A stretch of 5,508 nucleotides of DNA from DATGHS01 sp035307785 (GCA_035307785.1 DATGHS010000414.1:1-5508), one strand, 5' to 3'; shown: positions 1-5,508, counted from the first letter of the stretch. Numbers and translations: made by a program. Notes: generated by a model not told the origin, from the letters alone.

Positions 1-795
1 ATCGATCACTTCAACCAGGTAGTCGGCTTCCAATAGATGTAGACCGCCGCGGGCTTGCCAACATTCAATTGCCATGGGCCCGATTTCCGTCATGCCGCTG
101 TGATCGATGACGCGCGCCCCCCATGCTGCTTCGATGCGGCGGCGCGTCTCGGGTATGCTGCCGCCTGGTTCGCCGGCCACGATCAGCATGCGCACGCTGC
201 TCGCGGGCAGATCGATTCCTTCCTTCACGGCTACTTCGGCCAGATGCAGCGCGTAAGTCGGCGTGCAAAACACCACCGTCACGCGGTGTGCTTGCAGAAA
301 CCGAAGACGGGCGGAGCTGGTCATGCCGCCGCCGGGCAGCGTAAAGTAGCCGTTGCGCGTGGAATAATCAAACGCGGTCCAGAAGCCGAGGAACGGCCCG
401 AAAGAGAACGGGAAGAAAAGCCGGTCGTCGTTTCGCATTTCGATGAACCGGAACATCTGCTCCCAGCAGCCGAGCATGGCGCTCCAGCTTTCCGGCGTAT
501 CGAGCCAGCACAGCGGCCGGCCCGTGGTGGTGCCGGAAGTCTGGCACAGGCGGGAGTAGCGCTCCAGGGGCAAAGAGAGCATGCGGCCATAGGGCGGGTA
601 ACGTTCCTGATCGGCCAGCAATGCGGCTTTCGTGGTAAAAGGCAAGTCCGAAAGCCGCGCTTTAGCGAGGTCGATTCCCGCAAGCTTCTCGGCGTAGAAC
701 TTGTTGCCCGGCAGCAAGCTCGCCAGCACAGACCGCCAGCGCGATTCCTGGTGTTCGCGCAGTTGCCGGCGGTCGGTGAACATGGTGGTCATCAT
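1..795 (-). CDS. Phenylacetate-CoA ligase-like AMP-forming enzyme (N-terminal 265 residues, truncated by window edge)
   Basis: This gene encodes the N-terminal part of an adenylate-forming enzyme resembling the phenylacetate-CoA ligase (PaaK) family, which activates a carboxylic acid with ATP and transfers the acyl group to CoA in the cytoplasm. The frame is open from 795 to the left edge without a stop. The residues TSGTTTGRP (86-94) match the Ser/Thr/Gly-rich nucleotide-binding loop. The stretch GEPGGSIPETRRRIEAAWG (208-226) followed by DHSGMTEIGP (231-240) matches the PaaK-type adenine-binding and (Y/H)SxTE region, and HLLEADYLVEVID (253-265) fits the segment after it. Family members are usually about 430 residues, so roughly 60% is present. 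An in-frame TAA at 801-799 limits the start to the ATG at 795, or to the ATGs at 792 or 783. No convincing Shine-Dalgarno is seen. The substrate cannot be read from the sequence, and no phenylacetate-degradation genes are nearby. Family assignment is confident; aromatic specificity is not claimed. Confidence 0.85.
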   Translation of the reverse strand, partial: MMTTMFTDRRQLREHQESRWRSVLASLLPGNKFYAEKLAGIDLAKARLSDLPFTTKAALLADQERYPPYGRMLSLPLERYSRLCQTSGTTTGRPLCWLDTPESWSAMLGCWEQMFRFIEMRNDDRLFFPFSFGPFLGFWTAFDYSTRNGYFTLPGGGMTSSARLRFLQAHRVTVVFCTPTYALHLAEVAVKEGIDLPASSVRMLIVAGEPGGSIPETRRRIEAAWGARVIDHSGMTEIGPMAIECWQARGGLHLLEADYLVEVID

Positions 796-798
796 GGG

Positions 799-855
799 TT
801 AGCCGCGACGCGGAGTCTTCGGAGCGGGCGCTCCGCTCCGCCGCGTCGCGGCTAA
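799..855. repeat. Large intergenic palindrome (15-bp perfect arms)
   Basis: The arms at 799-813 and 841-855 are exact reverse complements (TTAGCCGCGACGCGG). An inner pair, CGGAGCG (820-826) and CGCTCCG (829-835), can extend the fold across a small internal loop. The element sits between the stop of the propeller gene (859) and the start of the ligase-like gene (795). It can form a very stable RNA hairpin on either strand. No T-tract follows it on the minus strand, so it is not a textbook rho-independent terminator. A REP-like dispersed repeat that also acts as a 3' stabiliser or attenuator is the more likely reading. The 9-mer TCGCGGCTA in its right arm recurs in the hairpin at 5444-5476. Confidence 0.8.
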
Positions 856-858
856 TCC

Positions 859-2133
859 TTATTTCGCGCTGATGTCGTAGCAGAACAGCAAATCCTGATC
901 GCGCAGGTACAACTTCCCGTTGGCAATCACCGGGTGCGTCCAGATTTGCCCCGTACCGCGCGGAATCGACGTCTCTTTTGGGATTGTGAATCGCCCGTTC
1001 TCCTGCCAACCTTTCGGGCTTGCCTCGATCCGCACCACGTTGCCCTTGACCTGTCCATAGCAATAGATGTACCCGTCGGCATAAACAACCGATCCGGCTT
1101 CGAATTTCTGATCATCCTTCCAAACGACCTTGCCGGTCTTGAATTCCTGGCATTCCCAATCGAACCGAGGCTTCTTGTTATTGACGTTCCCGCTGCAGCC
1201 GTAGAGGTAGCCGTCGATGAGCACCACGCCGCCGTGGTGATTCTGCATGTTCTTGTTGTTGTAAACCAGTTCCGATTGGATGCCGCCGCCGCTGGCCGTG
1301 AGCTTCACCAAAGCACATCCGGCGCCGTAGTCGGATGTAATGTACACGCAGTTGTCGCTGAAGATCGGCGACGGGCAGATGGCGACGCCGTTCACGCACA
1401 CATTTTGTTGCCACAACACCTTGCCGTCGGTGGAAACGCCGACCAGGCCCTCGCGCGTCATTTGCACATAATGGCGAATGCCCCCGACCTCTGCAACAAT
1501 GGCTGAAGAATAAGCCGCATTCGCCGTTAATCCATTGCTGCGCCATAAGACTTTGCCGGACTTTTTGTCGAGGGCCGCCATCGATCCGTTTCCCGCGCCC
1601 GGCGTGCAAATCAATTTGTCGCCATCGATGAGCGGCGATTCGCTGTAGCCCCAACCCGACATCATTTTGCCGCCCAAATCGCGCGAAAGGCTGACCTGCC
1701 AGCGTTGCTTGCCACTCGTGGTTTCCAGACAATACAGGCCGCCGTCGGCACACAGGAAATACATGGAGCCGTCATCGATCGTGGGCGTGGAGCGCGGCCC
1801 CCCGCCGTAGCCGTTCTTGTATTCGCTGCCGAGCGGAACTTTCCATTTCTGCTTGCCGCTCTTGGTGTCGAGGGCGAACGCGAATTCTTTGCCGCCTTCG
1901 CCGCCCAGGCAATACAGCGTGTCGCCGACAATCGACGGGCTGGAGTAGCCAATGCCGGCCTTGTCATAGGTCCACAGCAACTTGGGACCACCGGAGGGCC
2001 AGGCCTTTAACAGCCCGGTTTCCTTGGATACGGCATTGCGATCCGGGCCGCCCCATTGCGGCCAGTCGGCCGCGCCGGCAAGTGCGCCCGTTGCCAATAA
2101 TCCAACAACGACCCAACCAACGCGGAACAACAT
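859..2133 (-). CDS. Exported PQQ-like beta-propeller repeat protein (BamB/quinoprotein-like fold), 424 aa
   Basis: This gene encodes a complete secreted beta-propeller of the PQQ-binding-like repeat family, the fold shared by BamB and the quinoprotein alcohol dehydrogenases. A signal peptide is clear: MLFR, then a hydrophobic core at about 5-20, with likely cleavage near AGA-AD (19-23). The mature protein opens with WPQWGGPDRN (24-33), a signature common in planctomycete members. Blade motifs of the form D-x-x-S/T-G-K-x-x-W recur at about 87-98, 135-147, 187-199, 232-243 and 328-340, and the final strand is DLLFCYDISAK. I see no separate catalytic domain and no full set of dehydrogenase active-site residues, so binding of PQQ is not implied; a scaffold or carbohydrate/protein-binding role is possible. 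The ATG at 2133 is preferred over the in-frame GTG at 2148 because GGAAAGGG lies 5 nt upstream and the signal peptide then starts correctly. The protein carries 12 cysteines, many for an exported protein. The exact role is unknown. Confidence 0.9.
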   Translation of the reverse strand: MLFRVGWVVVGLLATGALAGAADWPQWGGPDRNAVSKETGLLKAWPSGGPKLLWTYDKAGIGYSSPSIVGDTLYCLGGEGGKEFAFALDTKSGKQKWKVPLGSEYKNGYGGGPRSTPTIDDGSMYFLCADGGLYCLETTSGKQRWQVSLSRDLGGKMMSGWGYSESPLIDGDKLICTPGAGNGSMAALDKKSGKVLWRSNGLTANAAYSSAIVAEVGGIRHYVQMTREGLVGVSTDGKVLWQQNVCVNGVAICPSPIFSDNCVYITSDYGAGCALVKLTASGGGIQSELVYNNKNMQNHHGGVVLIDGYLYGCSGNVNNKKPRFDWECQEFKTGKVVWKDDQKFEAGSVVYADGYIYCYGQVKGNVVRIEASPKGWQENGRFTIPKETSIPRGTGQIWTHPVIANGKLYLRDQDLLFCYDISAK

Positions 2134-2138
2134 AGCGA

Positions 2139-2146
2139 CCCTTTCC
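2139..2146 (-). promoter_or_regulatory. Ribosome binding site of the beta-propeller gene
   Basis: Read on the minus strand, GGAAAGGG ends 5 nt before the ATG at 2133. It overlaps the alternative in-frame GTG codon at 2148, which supports the ATG as the true start. Confidence 0.5.
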
Positions 2147-2438
2147 ACAAGTATCTGATGCGGGACTATCTTTCAGGAGAGGGAAAGACTTCCCCCTTTT
2201 TAGGCGTGCTGCAAGCTCGTAGTATTCATTTTCAGTGTATGAATTCGTTTCGGCGAGTCCGCAAGCCGGCCGAGGCCGATTTTCTCGCAATATCACTCCG
2301 CCGCCCAGTTTCACTTGGGCTTGACGCTTTGCCCGAAATATGCCAAAAGCCTGGATTATTGTGGGATGCTGGCTTTCCTTGCGCCGAATGCGCGGGAGCT
2401 ACCAGTCGCATCCCGGCCTCACTCGCCCGGTCTTCCAC

Positions 2439-2445
2439 GGATGGA
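2439..2445 (+). promoter_or_regulatory. Possible ribosome binding site of the TPR gene
   Basis: GGATGGA lies 8 nt before the ATG at 2454. It is a partial Shine-Dalgarno match, but better than anything upstream of the in-frame ATGs at 2340 and 2388, and it is the main reason for choosing 2454 as the start. Confidence 0.35.
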
Positions 2446-2453
2446 ATTCGGCC

Positions 2454-4925
2454 ATGGCCACGCACACGGCCCCGACTTTGCCCGGCATGCCATTCAACGG
2501 CGGCCCATCGCCCGCTCTGTCCCATCCGCGCCGTGTGCTTTGGCCCTGGCCCGTGTTTGTGCTCGGCGCGGCCGCGCTGGTCGGCGTGTGGCTCGGCCGA
2601 CCGTATTTGCACCAAATCCCCAAGAGTTGGTTCGGCAATCTGGTCAACGGCACCGGCGACCATGCGCAAAAAGATCTGCAGACGATGCGGAATATCCTGG
2701 AGCGCAAACCGGGTGAGATGGACAAGGCGCTCACTCTGGGCCAGAAAATCCTCGATCAATCTTCCGAGCATCCGCAATTGGTCGGCGAAACCAATTATCT
2801 CATGGGCTGCATTTTCCTGAAAAAGGCCGAGGACGCGGCCCCACAGGAAACGGTCGATTGGCAGAGCGCCCGCAAGCATTTCGACCGTGCTCAAAAAGAA
2901 GGCGTCCCGAGCGGCGACCAGCCGCGGCTGGCGTTCTTCCAGGCCAAGGTGCTGCATCATTTGAAGTCGGAACCCGAAGGAATCCTCAAACTGTTGCAAG
3001 ACGCCGACGCCGGCGACGAGAAGGCGGCGCTTTACCGCATCAAAGCCGAAGAACTGATGCGCACGCCGGACCCCGATTGGAAAGCAGCCCTCGATGCCAG
3101 CAAGCAGGAAATGTCGCTTCTGCCCACGACGGTGGATAGCCGCACCAGAGCCCAAGTCCGTTTGCGCCTGGCGGAATTGAATCTTCGCTTGAAAGACACG
3201 GCCGAGGCGCAAAAACAGATCGAGGGCATCGACTCTAATACGCCGGAATACTTTCTTTCGCGCGTGCTGTTGGCGCGCATTCACCAGACCGATGGCAACT
3301 TCGCGCAAGCGGTGCTGGCGTGGAAGCTCGCGGCCGCCAACCCGAAGGCCACCCCGCAGGAACTCGCCGCCATCTACTGCGATCTGGGAATGTGCTACTC
3401 GAAAACCCACAAACCGGCCGAGGCGCAAGAAGCCTGGCGGCAAGCGCAGGCGCGCGGCGGCGAACCAGGTCAGGCCGCCGCCTTCCGCATGGCCGAAGCG
3501 CAATTGGCCGAAGCCTCGCACGAACAGGCCGTGCCCTTGTTCGAAGAGGCGCTCAAGGGCGTGCTGCGGCCGGAGGACTATCACAATTCCGTCCTGCCGC
3601 GCGAAGACGTGGTCAAGGTGCTGGAGCAAGCGTGCACCTTGTTTCGCACCCAGGCCGATTTCGCCAATGCCAGCAAGGTGGCCGAGCTGCTTGGCTATGT
3701 GGCCGGCCCCGGCCGCAGTAGCGAAGTCCAGGCAGAAATCGCCGACACCTGGGGCGAAAAACTGCTGGCCGAATCGCGGCAAACTCCGGGCCAGGCGGGG
3801 CAGAACGCGCTGGCGGAGGCCAAAAAGCAGTTTCAACTCGCCGGACTTCACGCCGAAAAAGCCGCCAAGCTGGATCGCCCCGTGGCCGAGCAATCCGAAT
3901 GGTTCCGCAAGGCCGCCGGTTACTTTTTGAAAGCGCAGAGCCCGCTGGCGCTCGACAGCGCCATCGAGATGCTGAATCGCGTCGTTCAGTTGAACAAGGG
4001 AACGCCCGACGCCGAAGCGCTGTACCTGAAGGCCCTGGCCCACGAGCAGCGCGGTCAAATGAAGGAAGCCGCGGAGGCCTACAAGGCCATTCCCGAGAAT
4101 AGCCCGCTCCAGGCTCGTGCGCGCTATCAACTCGCCACCATCCAACTCAATGAAAAATCGGAGACGCGCGAAGCCTTCGACCAGAAAGTCAAACAAGCAA
4201 TCGCCGAGTTGGAGAAGAATCTGGATCCCTCGGTGCAACAGACGGATCGAGGCGCCCACGAACTGTCCATGTTTCGGCTGGCGGAAGTTCTGTGCAAATA
4301 CAGCAACGATTACGCGGCGGCAGAGACGGCTTACAAAGCAGCGTTGAAGGCCTATCCCAAGAGCGCCTACGCCGAGCTGGCGACCTTCTGGCTGGGACGA
4401 AGCATCTCGAATCAAGCCTCCTTGCAATCTCAGTTGGCGCACACGAATGGCCTGGCCGATGCGGACCGCCAGGCAATTGTGAAGTCGTACACCCTGCTGC
4501 TGGACAACGCCAAGAAAACCTGGGAACCACTGGAGAAGACGCTGCTGGATCGCGAGACCCGGCAACCCTTGACGGATCTTGAAAAGGACCTGTTGCGCCA
4601 AACGTCGTTTGCGGTGGCCGAATGCTATTTCTTCCGCCAAGAATTCGACGATGCCATTCGGCTCTACAAAATTCTCCGCATTCGCTACGACGGGCAGGTA
4701 TTTAGCCTGGTGGCACTCAGCCAACTTTGGAATTGCTATGCCTTTACCAAACAGCCCGACAAGGCTGTCCGAGAGGCTGAAGACCTGCGCGAAGCCCTGG
4801 CACGAATTCCCGCCGATGCATTGGACAAATCCCCACCGTACACTCGCAAATACTGGGAAGACTGGCTGGCCGATAAGGCGCCAACCAAACCCGCGCCGAC
4901 CCCTGATCAGCCGAAGGACCAGTGA
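2454..4925 (+). CDS. Membrane-anchored TPR-repeat protein, 823 aa
   Basis: This gene encodes a large helical-repeat protein with one N-terminal membrane anchor. From the ATG at 2454, residues 1-27 are Pro/Gly-rich and end in HPRR; a hydrophobic helix follows at about 28-48 (VLWPWPVFVLGAAALVGVWLG). By the positive-inside rule the N-terminus is cytoplasmic and the remaining ~770 residues are periplasmic. TPR-like helix pairs with the alternating small/aromatic pattern are visible at about 264-297, 302-335, 339-372, 515-548, 603-640, 714-745 and 748-781. The stretch between 70 and 260 is also helical and rich in Ala, Glu, Lys and Leu, and likely holds degenerate repeats. The C-terminus is a short Pro/Lys tail (809-823). 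TPR arrays bind partner proteins, and no enzymatic motif is seen. The frame also opens at 2340, which would add 38 residues, but that part looks non-coding and lacks a ribosome binding site. The gene stands alone, divergent from the propeller gene. Its partner and role are unknown. Confidence 0.88.
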   Translation: MATHTAPTLPGMPFNGGPSPALSHPRRVLWPWPVFVLGAAALVGVWLGRPYLHQIPKSWFGNLVNGTGDHAQKDLQTMRNILERKPGEMDKALTLGQKILDQSSEHPQLVGETNYLMGCIFLKKAEDAAPQETVDWQSARKHFDRAQKEGVPSGDQPRLAFFQAKVLHHLKSEPEGILKLLQDADAGDEKAALYRIKAEELMRTPDPDWKAALDASKQEMSLLPTTVDSRTRAQVRLRLAELNLRLKDTAEAQKQIEGIDSNTPEYFLSRVLLARIHQTDGNFAQAVLAWKLAAANPKATPQELAAIYCDLGMCYSKTHKPAEAQEAWRQAQARGGEPGQAAAFRMAEAQLAEASHEQAVPLFEEALKGVLRPEDYHNSVLPREDVVKVLEQACTLFRTQADFANASKVAELLGYVAGPGRSSEVQAEIADTWGEKLLAESRQTPGQAGQNALAEAKKQFQLAGLHAEKAAKLDRPVAEQSEWFRKAAGYFLKAQSPLALDSAIEMLNRVVQLNKGTPDAEALYLKALAHEQRGQMKEAAEAYKAIPENSPLQARARYQLATIQLNEKSETREAFDQKVKQAIAELEKNLDPSVQQTDRGAHELSMFRLAEVLCKYSNDYAAAETAYKAALKAYPKSAYAELATFWLGRSISNQASLQSQLAHTNGLADADRQAIVKSYTLLLDNAKKTWEPLEKTLLDRETRQPLTDLEKDLLRQTSFAVAECYFFRQEFDDAIRLYKILRIRYDGQVFSLVALSQLWNCYAFTKQPDKAVREAEDLREALARIPADALDKSPPYTRKYWEDWLADKAPTKPAPTPDQPKDQ

Positions 4926-4948
4926 CCGTCTCCCGCATCCCCTCTTGG

Positions 4949-4979
4949 CTCGCGAGTTAGCCCGAAGCGCAAGCGAGGG
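4949..4979. repeat. GC-rich intergenic repeat motif, planctomycete-like
   Basis: The stretch reads CTCGCGAG, then TTAGCCCGAAGCGCAAGCG, then AGGG. CTCGC (4949-4953) and GCGAG (4973-4977) can pair. A motif of this form, TTAGCCCGAAGCGnnAGCGAGGG, is one I recall as frequently dispersed between planctomycete genes. Only one copy is present here, so its repeat nature rests on memory. Confidence 0.4.
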
Positions 4980-5061
4980 CGACCGGCATAACGCTGCCAC
5001 CACCAACGAGCGCCCGTTTATTGACTTTTCTGCGCGCGGCCGGCCAATCGGGCCGAACAGC

Positions 5062-5338
5062 GTGAGCCGCAACCCGCTGCCCAACCGCCGCATGCAGCGT
5101 GCGCACGACGCCTTCAAAAAAGTAGTGAACCCAGTGATGCGGTGAGTGAGCGAGTAAATGAGTGAGTGAGTAAGTAAGTGAATGCGCGAGTGAGTGCGCT
5201 GGGTCAGAAGTTGGGTCGTTGGTGAACATGGTGGTGAAGGACCTGGTGAAGGGAGAAGTGATCACCGGGCGGGCGAATACCACCGACTGGTCCTGCGGAC
5301 AGACCGCTGACCGCCGCAAAGATACGATCCGCATCTGA
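5062..5338 (+). pseudogene. Possible remnant of a small gene interrupted by a tetranucleotide repeat
   Basis: Two short plus-strand stretches have coding-like composition but lie in different frames on either side of the GTGA tract. The first runs from a GTG at 5062 to TGA at 5143-5145 (27 codons; 22 end in G or C) and contains the peptide MQRAHDAFKKVVNPVMR. The second runs from an ATG at 5228 to TGA at 5336-5338 (36 residues; 28 of the 35 codons after ATG end in G or C, and 26 of 35 start with a purine). It reads MVVKDLVKGEVITGR followed by ANTTDWSCGQTADRRKDTIRI. Neither start has a good ribosome binding site. One explanation is a small gene of roughly 80-90 codons whose middle was replaced or shifted by the repeat. 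The second fragment might instead be an intact small protein. I do not recognise a family. Confidence 0.25.
5142..5197. repeat. Degenerate GTGA tetranucleotide microsatellite (14 units)
   Basis: Fourteen consecutive 4-bp units follow the pattern GTGA, with variants GTAA, GCGA, ATGA, ATGC and GTGC. Six units are exact GTGA and three are GTAA. Because a 4-bp repeat moves through all three codon phases, TGA or TAA falls in every plus-strand frame, so no plus-strand reading frame can cross it. The minus strand is open and would read as a Ser-Leu-Thr-His-like repeat, which is best explained as a by-product. Slipped-strand mispairing is the usual origin of such tracts. Confidence 0.85.
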
Positions 5339-5416
5339 AAATGCAAATCTGTTTGTAGTACCGCCTGATGATCTTTGACTTTTTGTTTGGACTTTTGGGT
5401 GAGGAAGGCGGCGAAG

Positions 5417-5433
5417 GAACCCCAACGGGGTTC
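5417..5433. repeat. Short perfect hairpin GAACCCC-AAC-GGGGTTC
   Basis: A 7-bp perfect stem (5417-5423 and 5427-5433) encloses a 3-nt loop. It is the first of a run of hairpins reaching the right edge. It has no T-tract after it, so a terminator role is uncertain. Confidence 0.7.
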
Positions 5434-5443
5434 GATATCACAG

Positions 5444-5476
5444 CCCAGGGTTGCCGCGCTTCGCGGCTACCCTGGG
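5444..5476. repeat. Long hairpin, REP-like palindrome
   Basis: CCCAGGGT (5444-5451) pairs with ACCCTGGG (5469-5476), and GCCGCG (5453-5458) pairs with CGCGGC (5462-5467). A single T/T mismatch separates the two stems and a CTT loop closes the top. With the 7-bp hairpin just upstream, and the sequence CAACCCTGAAAG at the right edge that could begin a third stem, it forms a composite element of a type I recall between planctomycete genes. It could act as a bidirectional terminator or transcript-end stabiliser, but no T-run follows. Confidence 0.75.
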
Positions 5477-5508
5477 TGGAGATGTCGCCCCACCATCAAC
5501 CCTGAAAG

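Larger units (their letters stand above)
2134..2453. other. Divergent intergenic region with unassigned promoters
   Basis: This 320-bp stretch separates two divergently transcribed genes and should hold both promoters. For the plus strand a TTGACG box (2321-2326) is a perfect 5-of-6 match to a sigma-70 -35 element, but no good -10 lies 16-18 bp downstream. For the minus strand a TTGCGG followed 17 bp later by CATACA is equally weak. In the minus-strand leader GGGAA-GTCT-TTCCC (2179-2192 region) can form a small hairpin next to an A-run. GGCCGAGGCC near 2267-2277 is a short local palindrome. The plus-strand frame is open from an ATG at 2340, but residues encoded between 2340 and 2453 resemble no known domain and have no ribosome binding site, so I treat this part as leader. 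No RNA gene or riboswitch was recognised. Confidence 0.5.
4926..5508. other. 3' intergenic region without an intact gene
   Basis: These 583 bp after the TPR stop contain no credible full-length gene on either strand. In order they hold a GC-rich repeat motif (4949-4979), a short hairpin CGGCC-AATCG-GGCCG (5041-5055), a coding-like fragment (5062-5145), a GTGA tetranucleotide tract (5142-5197), a second coding-like fragment (5228-5338), an AT-richer spacer (about 5339-5400), and a hairpin cluster (5417 to the right edge). No clear T-tailed terminator for the TPR gene was found. Confidence 0.6.

Noticed and set aside
55..855. A 266-codon plus-strand open frame opposite the ligase-like gene
   Set aside because: The minus strand carries the recognisable TSGTTTGRP and SGMTE motifs. 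The plus-strand product is His/Arg/Ala-rich with no motif and ends inside the palindrome.
934..1506. A 190-codon plus-strand open frame opposite the propeller gene
   Set aside because: The minus-strand propeller has a signal peptide and regular blade motifs across the same stretch, so this frame is a shadow.
2369..2383. A sigma-54-like TGGC...TTGC pair upstream of the TPR gene
   Set aside because: The two boxes are 5 bp apart rather than the 7 bp of the consensus, so the conserved GG and GC dinucleotides would not be correctly spaced.
2232..5117. A 961-codon open frame on the minus strand, antisense to the TPR gene
   Set aside because: It lies opposite the TPR gene, whose product has clear repeat motifs and a membrane anchor. 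The antisense product is a Phe/Leu/Arg/Gly-rich string with no domain. Long antisense frames are expected where the sense gene has GC-rich third positions and few codons whose complement is a stop.
4579..5145. A 188-codon plus-strand open frame overlapping the end of the TPR gene
   Set aside because: Most of it is a shifted frame of the TPR gene. Only its last 27 codons have coding-like composition, and those are described as part of the possible remnant.
4957..5346. A 129-codon minus-strand open frame with a Ser-Leu-Thr-His repeat
   Set aside because: The repeat is simply the TCAC reading of the tetranucleotide tract, which stays open by chance. The flanks show no domain, and the plus strand has the better coding profile in 5228-5338.
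5375..5403. A TTGACT box in the AT-richer spacer as a possible promoter
   Set aside because: No -10-like hexamer lies 16-18 bp downstream (the position reads GGTGAG), and no gene follows within the window.
4926..5508. CRISPR array, tRNA or transposase in the 3' intergenic region
   Set aside because: There is no spaced direct repeat of 25-40 bp, no cloverleaf with a recognisable T-arm, and no open frame with transposase motifs. The repeats seen are a 4-bp microsatellite and palindromes.

Overview
The window looks like chromosomal DNA from a Planctomycetes bacterium, probably of the Pirellulales/Gemmatales type. The reasons are GC-rich coding frames with strong GC in the third codon position, an exported PQQ-like beta-propeller that opens with the WPQWGGPDRN signature common in that phylum, a very large membrane-anchored TPR protein, and intergenic palindromes of the kind that recur in planctomycete genomes. 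This assignment is from memory of those families, not from a database search.

Layout. Positions 1-795 (minus) hold the N-terminal 265 residues of a phenylacetate-CoA-ligase-like adenylate-forming enzyme that runs off the left edge. A 63-bp gap (796-858) is almost filled by a palindrome with perfect 15-bp arms. Upstream of it on the same strand, 859-2133 encodes a complete 424-residue exported beta-propeller protein. A 320-bp divergent intergenic region (2134-2453) separates this from a complete plus-strand gene at 2454-4925, an 823-residue TPR protein with one N-terminal membrane helix. The last 583 bp (4926-5508) hold no intact gene. They contain a planctomycete-like GC-rich repeat motif, a degenerate GTGA tetranucleotide tract of 14 units, two short coding-like fragments on either side of that tract, and a cluster of hairpins cut by the right edge.

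How the genes relate. The propeller gene precedes the ligase-like gene on the minus strand and could be co-transcribed with it, but the hairpin between them could end or weaken read-through, and the products share no obvious pathway. The TPR gene is transcribed divergently and alone. The propeller protein and the TPR domain are both predicted to lie outside the cytoplasmic membrane, and both are scaffold-type folds. I see no classical defence, mobile-element or biosynthetic system. The most unusual part is the 3' intergenic region with its microsatellite, possible gene remnant and stacked hairpins.
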